Shown here piece after piece: positions 60,415-64,000 of a stretch of DNA of 64,000 bases (positions within the stretch are counted from its first letter, which is position 1; each line of letters begins with the position of its first letter). The stretch covers positions 84,490 to 148,489 of the forward strand of contig JAEZGX010000014.1 in assembly GCA_023416735.1 (NCBI GenBank), written 5' to 3'. The notes beneath the pieces are model-generated. The model was not told the DNA's origin, did no database searches, and worked only from the letters and a program-made list of their open reading frames with translations. Both the position numbers and the translations under genes were made by a program. The stretch is from Verrucomicrobiota bacterium (lineage in GTDB: Bacteria > Verrucomicrobiota > Verrucomicrobiia > Opitutales > Opitutaceae).

Positions 60415-62481
60415 ATGCTCTTCTCCAGCGTCACCCTCCTCCCCGAGCCGTCCTTCAAAACTCCGGTCAGCTTCGCCGACGCCGACGCCCGCGCGACCGC
60501 CCTCCTCGCGAAACTTTCCCTCCCGCAAAAGCTCTCCCTCATCTCCGGCCACAAGGGCTTCTTTCTCCGCGGCCTCCCCGAGCTCGGCATCCCGGAACTC
60601 TACATGTCCGACGCCTCCGGCGGCATCAACATCCGCCGCAACGTCAACGCCCTCCTCGAAAAATCGACCGCCTTCCCCAACCCGCTCGCCCTCGCCGCCA
60701 CCTGGAATCCGACGCTTGCCTACCACTACGCCCGCGCCATCGGCGAGGAATGCCGCGCCGGCGGCATCGCCTTCCTCCTCGGCCCGGGAATGAATCTGTA
60801 TCGTCACTCCCAATACGGCCGGAACTTCGAATACTTCGGCGAAGATCCCTATCTCGCCTCCCGCATCGTCGAACGCTACGTCACCGGCGTCCTCGACACC
60901 GGCGCGATCCCCACGATCAAGCACTTCATCGGCAACGAAACCGATCACTACCGCCGCACTTCCAATTCAATCATCGACGACCGCGCCCTTCACGAGATCT
61001 ACCTCCCCGCCTTCAAGACCGCCATCGACGCCGGCGCCATGGCGGTCATGACCGCTTACAATCTCTTCAACGGCGAATGGTGCGGCCAATCCCGCGCCCT
61101 CATCACCGATCTTCTACGCCAAGAACTCGGCTATAAATGGCTCGTCATGACCGACTGGTGGTCCGTCTGGGACGCCGCCAAGATCGTAAAATCCGGCCAG
61201 GACCTCGAAATGCCCGGCGATAAATTCCTCAAGGCCGACGCCGACCGCCTCCTCCAATCCGGCCAGATCACCGAGCCCGAAATCGATCGCATGGTGAAAA
61301 GCATCCTGCGCACCACCATCGCCGCCGGCCTCCACGACCGCCCCGTCCACGAGCCGTATTACGCTTCCAAATACGCCGAGCACGAACAGGTCGCCCTTCA
61401 AACCGCCCGCGAATCCATCGTCCTCCTTAAAAACTCCGACCACACACTCCCGCTCCCCCGCGCCTCCGCGAAGAACAAAAAAATTCTCCTCACCGGCCGC
61501 TTCGTGGACACCCTCCCGCGCGGTCTCGGCTCCGCCGAGGTCGACGGTTACAACGTCCTCACGCTCCTCGACGCGCTCCGCGACACCTACGGCGACGCTC
61601 TCCACCACATCGCGAATCCCACCGACGCCGACCTCAAATCCGCCGACGTCGTCCTGCTCAGCACCGGCACGCTCGACAGCGAAGGCTGGGATCGCCCCTT
61701 CGCCCTCCCCGCCGACGAAGAGCAACGTATCCTCCGCACGGTTACGCTCAATCCGCGCACGGTCGTCATCGTCAACTCCGGCGCCGGCATCCAGATGACC
61801 GCCTGGGCCGACCAAGCCGCCGCCATCCTCTACGCCTGGTATCCCGGCCAGATCGGCAACCGCGCCCTCGCCGAAATCCTCTGCGGCGAAACCAACCCTT
61901 CCGGCAAACTTCCCATCACAATCGAAAAACGCTTCGAAGATTCGCCCGGCTACGGCTACATCCCCGAAGGCGAATCGCTCTACATCGGCTGGGACCACGA
62001 CAACAACATGTCCCATCCCATCACCGACGTCGTTTACAAAGAAGGCATCTACGTCGGCTACCGCTGGTATGAGCACAAGAAGATCGAACCGCTCTTCGCC
62101 TTTGGCCACGGCCTCTCCTACACGACATTCTCCTACTCCGACCTCCGCCTCACCCCCGCCATCATGCCACTCGACGGACGCGTGAGTATCGAGTTTTCCA
62201 TTACCAACACCGGCTCCGTCGCCGGCACCGAAACGGCGCAGATCTATCTCCGCGACACCCTCTCCGCCGTCCCGCGTCCCGAGAAAGAGCTGAAAGCCTT
62301 CAGCAAGGTCACGCTCCAACCCGGCGAAACCAAGATCGTCCGTGCCCGCCTCACCGCGAAAGAGTTCGCCTATTGGGACACCACCGCCCGCGCCTGGCGC
62401 GCCGAACCTCACGCCTACACCTTCCTCATCGGCCCCTCCTCCCCAAAAATCCTCCTCACCGGTGAAGTGACCCTCCGCTAA
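60415..62481 (+). CDS. Glycoside hydrolase family 3 beta-glucosidase-like
   Basis: A 688-residue GH3 enzyme starting MLFSSVTLLPEPSFKTPV; the first codons of the longer frame lie in the repeat. The N-terminal barrel has GINIRRN, GPGMNLYRHSQYGRNFEYFGEDP, KHFIGNETDHYRR, and the nucleophile Asp in LVMTDWWSVWD (near residue 243). The C-terminal domain (ESIVLLKNSDHTLPL, GLGSAEVDGYNVLTLLDAL) and a fibronectin-like domain (GHGLSYTTFSYSDL, GTETAQIYLRD) complete the classical three-part layout. No signal peptide is evident, so it probably works on imported glycosides. Confidence 0.93.
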   Translation: MLFSSVTLLPEPSFKTPVSFADADARATALLAKLSLPQKLSLISGHKGFFLRGLPELGIPELYMSDASGGINIRRNVNALLEKSTAFPNPLALAATWNPTLAYHYARAIGEECRAGGIAFLLGPGMNLYRHSQYGRNFEYFGEDPYLASRIVERYVTGVLDTGAIPTIKHFIGNETDHYRRTSNSIIDDRALHEIYLPAFKTAIDAGAMAVMTAYNLFNGEWCGQSRALITDLLRQELGYKWLVMTDWWSVWDAAKIVKSGQDLEMPGDKFLKADADRLLQSGQITEPEIDRMVKSILRTTIAAGLHDRPVHEPYYASKYAEHEQVALQTARESIVLLKNSDHTLPLPRASAKNKKILLTGRFVDTLPRGLGSAEVDGYNVLTLLDALRDTYGDALHHIANPTDADLKSADVVLLSTGTLDSEGWDRPFALPADEEQRILRTVTLNPRTVVIVNSGAGIQMTAWADQAAAILYAWYPGQIGNRALAEILCGETNPSGKLPITIEKRFEDSPGYGYIPEGESLYIGWDHDNNMSHPITDVVYKEGIYVGYRWYEHKKIEPLFAFGHGLSYTTFSYSDLRLTPAIMPLDGRVSIEFSITNTGSVAGTETAQIYLRDTLSAVPRPEKELKAFSKVTLQPGETKIVRARLTAKEFAYWDTTARAWRAEPHAYTFLIGPSSPKILLTGEVTLR

Positions 62482-62484
62482 AAA

Positions 62485-62504
62485 TCGTTCTCTTTCTCGT
62501 TCTC
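62485..62504. repeat. TCGTTCTC repeat, copy 3
   Basis: Third identical 20-base core TCGTTCTCTTTCTCGTTCTC, three bases after the GH3 stop. Confidence 0.85.
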
Positions 62505-62528
62505 CCGTTTTGTTGTGAACTCATCGTT

Positions 62529-62583
62529 CGAGCACGATCACGACCCACACTCACCCTCGTGCTCCTGCTCGTAATCGTGCTCG
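62529..62583. repeat. CGAGCACGAT inverted repeat
   Basis: Arms CGAGCACGATCACGA (62529-62543) and TCGTAATCGTGCTCG (62569-62583) pair at 14 of 15 positions. Related words occur near 47650-47740. It lies between GH3 and the ilvB leader region. Confidence 0.7.
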
Positions 62584-62642
62584 TGCTCGATCCTCCACCC
62601 TTGACGCCCGCCACCCCACTCGCCTTCTTCCCCTTCACGTTC

Positions 62643-62732
62643 ATGAATCCTCCCGCCAACCGCGCCCTCAAGCACCTCGTCGCCCTCGTGGTCGTCGTCG
62701 TCGTCGCGCCTTTCGGCACGCGAGGGTTCTGA
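62643..62732 (+). CDS. Valine-rich leader peptide of ilvB
   Basis: A 29-codon ORF whose middle reads HLVALVVVVVVAPFG: six consecutive Val codons (one GTG, five GTC) plus nearby Leu codons. It lies 118 bases before ilvB and just before a terminator, the standard arrangement of branched-chain amino acid attenuators. Starvation for Val-tRNA would stall the ribosome around 62688-62705, leaving 62712-62719 free to pair downstream. No strong Shine-Dalgarno is visible. Too short for routine gene calls, but the codon content and context are persuasive. Confidence 0.75.
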   Translation: MNPPANRALKHLVALVVVVVVAPFGTRGF

Positions 62733-62791
62733 TCGTATCGAAAAAACGAACACGACTTTGCCCCTCCGGTGCCGAACCGGAGGGGCTTTTT
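62712..62791 (+). terminator. ilvB attenuator: terminator (62760-62791) with candidate antiterminator
   Basis: Terminator stem GCCCCTCCGGT / ACCGGAGGGGC (11 bp, loop GCCGA) followed by TTTTT. An 8-base segment inside the leader ORF, TTCGGCAC (62712-62719), is perfectly complementary to GTGCCGAA (62769-62776), which covers the loop and top of the terminator. The two pairings exclude each other, as in classical ilv attenuation. Confidence 0.8.
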
Positions 62792-62850
62792 GTTGGCTCT
62801 TTCGGTTTCAGCCACGGGACGGGCGTCCAAAAACAGAAAACGCCAAACCC

Positions 62851-63955
62851 ATGAAACCACCCACCGACACCGACCTTGCCGAGACCATCGCGGCGGCTTC
62901 AACCGCGTCGCACGCGCAACCACAACCGGCCGCTGCCGCGACGCCAACCGGCACCTTCACCGGCGCCGAAATCCTCCGCCACCTCCTCGAACGCCAAGAC
63001 ATCCGCACCGTCGCCGGCATCCCCGGCGGCGCGATCCTCCCGTTCTACGACGCGCTTCATTCCTCCGAATCGCGCATCGAACACATCCTCGCCCGCCACG
63101 AGCAAGGCGCCGGCCTCATCGCGCAGGGCATGTCCCGCGTCACCGGTCGCGCCGCCGTGTGCCTCGCCACCTCCGGCCCCGGCGCCACCAATCTCCTCAC
63201 CGCCATCGCCGACGCGCGCCTCGACTCGATCCCACTGATCGCGATCACCGCCCAGGTGCCGCAATCGCTCATCGGCACCGACGCCTTTCAGGAAGTCGAC
63301 ACCTACGGCCTCACGCTCCCGATCACGAAGCACAACTTCCTGATCCGCTCCCCCGCCGAGCTCCTCGAAATCATCCCGCTCGCGTTCACGCTCGCCGAAT
63401 CCGGCCGCCCCGGCCCCGTCGCCATCGACATCCCCAAAGACGTGTTCACCGCGAAACACAGCGTGACCGCCTGGCCCGCTCCCGGCGGCCGTCGGGAAAC
63501 GTATTCAACTTTCAACGACGCCGACATCGCCGCCCTCGCCCACCTCCTCACAAACGCCCAACGCCCCGTCCTCTACCTCGGCGGCGGCATCGTCGCGTCC
63601 GGCGCCGCGCCCCTCGCCCGCGAACTCGCTCATCGCCTGCAAGCCCCCACCGTCTGCACGCTGATGGCGCTCGGCGCCATCTCCGCCGACGACCCGCACT
63701 TCATGGGCATGCTCGGCATGCACGGCACCAAAGCCACCAACCAACTCCTCGACGAAGCAGACGTGATCCTCGCCATCGGCGCCCGCTTCGACGACCGCGC
63801 CACCGGCAAAGTCGCCGAATTCTGCCCGCGCGCGACCATCGCTCACATCGACATCGATCCTGCCGAAATCGGAAAAATCAAAAACCCCTTCCTCAGCCTC
63901 ATCGGCGACGCCGCGGACATCCTCCCTCACCTCCTAGCCCTCCTCCCCCCACCGT
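62851..63955 (+). CDS. ilvB: Acetolactate synthase large subunit (partial)
   Basis: About 368 codons of a ThDP-dependent acetolactate synthase, first step of Val/Leu/Ile synthesis. After a variable N-terminal stretch it shows GIPGGAILPFYDAL, ARHEQGAGLIAQGMSRVTGRAAVCLATSGPGATNLLTAIADA (the catalytic Glu is in HEQ), QVPQSLIGTDAFQE, IDIPKDV and the GARFDDRATGK motif of the central domain. The sequence is lost at a G run from 63956, so the ThDP-binding C-terminal domain is missing. The start ATG lies 60 bases after the attenuator terminator. Confidence 0.95.

Positions 63956-64000
<45 letters not shown>

Noticed and set aside
61114..62412. A 432-codon open frame antisense to the GH3 gene
   Set aside because: Shadow of the GH3 coding sequence with a biased Gly/Val/Asp-rich composition and no motif.

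Overview
The window is high-GC bacterial DNA that fits Verrucomicrobiota, most likely Opitutaceae. The grounds are the rpoBC-L7/L12-secE-tuf arrangement, an EF-Tu with an altered switch I, PEP-CTERM proteins, DUF1080 and DUF5069 proteins, and several short interspersed repeats between genes. The genus cannot be fixed from sequence alone. The last 45 bases (a 35-base G run plus a GC tail) look like an assembly end inside ilvB.

Layout. 1-10.9 kb, minus strand: the translation/transcription block tRNA-Thr, tuf, tRNA-Trp, secE, nusG, rplK, rplA, rplJ, rplL, rpoB, rpoC (rpoC cut by the window start). 11-15.5 kb, minus: a TPR protein, ExbB, ExbD and a TonB-like protein in a tight operon. 15.6-30.8 kb: housekeeping and envelope genes, including LemA with an M48 peptidase, SufE/TatD/TcdA, an Fe-alcohol dehydrogenase, nicotinamide riboside kinase with PnuC, Hsp33, a porin, a transglutaminase-like protein and two DUF1080 proteins.

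30.7-44 kb is the striking accessory region. It is built from partly duplicated cassettes: two paralogous 256-residue LuxR-type regulators, two PEP-CTERM surface proteins, three AUR1-like PAP2 membrane proteins and two membrane spermidine-synthase-like proteins (one fused to PAP2, one with a large internal deletion). Each of the three PEP-CTERM/PAP2 transcription units is preceded by a lux-box-like palindrome whose centre lies exactly 34 bp from the centre of a -10-like hexamer. Fragments of a neighbouring MmcB-like nuclease gene lie at the 3' ends of two PAP2 genes. A GT2 glycosyltransferase and a fatty-acid-hydroxylase/HlyIII fusion protein follow. Together these suggest a LuxR-controlled envelope-lipid or surface-modification locus. 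That function is inference.

46.8-64 kb: an exported isoaspartyl methyltransferase, a further spermidine-synthase-like membrane protein, DUF5069, exported MsrA, a Tat-exported Gfo/Idh/MocA oxidoreductase, a Sel1-repeat protein with an S41 protease, EttA, a GH3 glycosidase, and ilvB. ilvB is preceded by a valine-rich leader peptide and a terminator that together look like a classic transcription attenuator.
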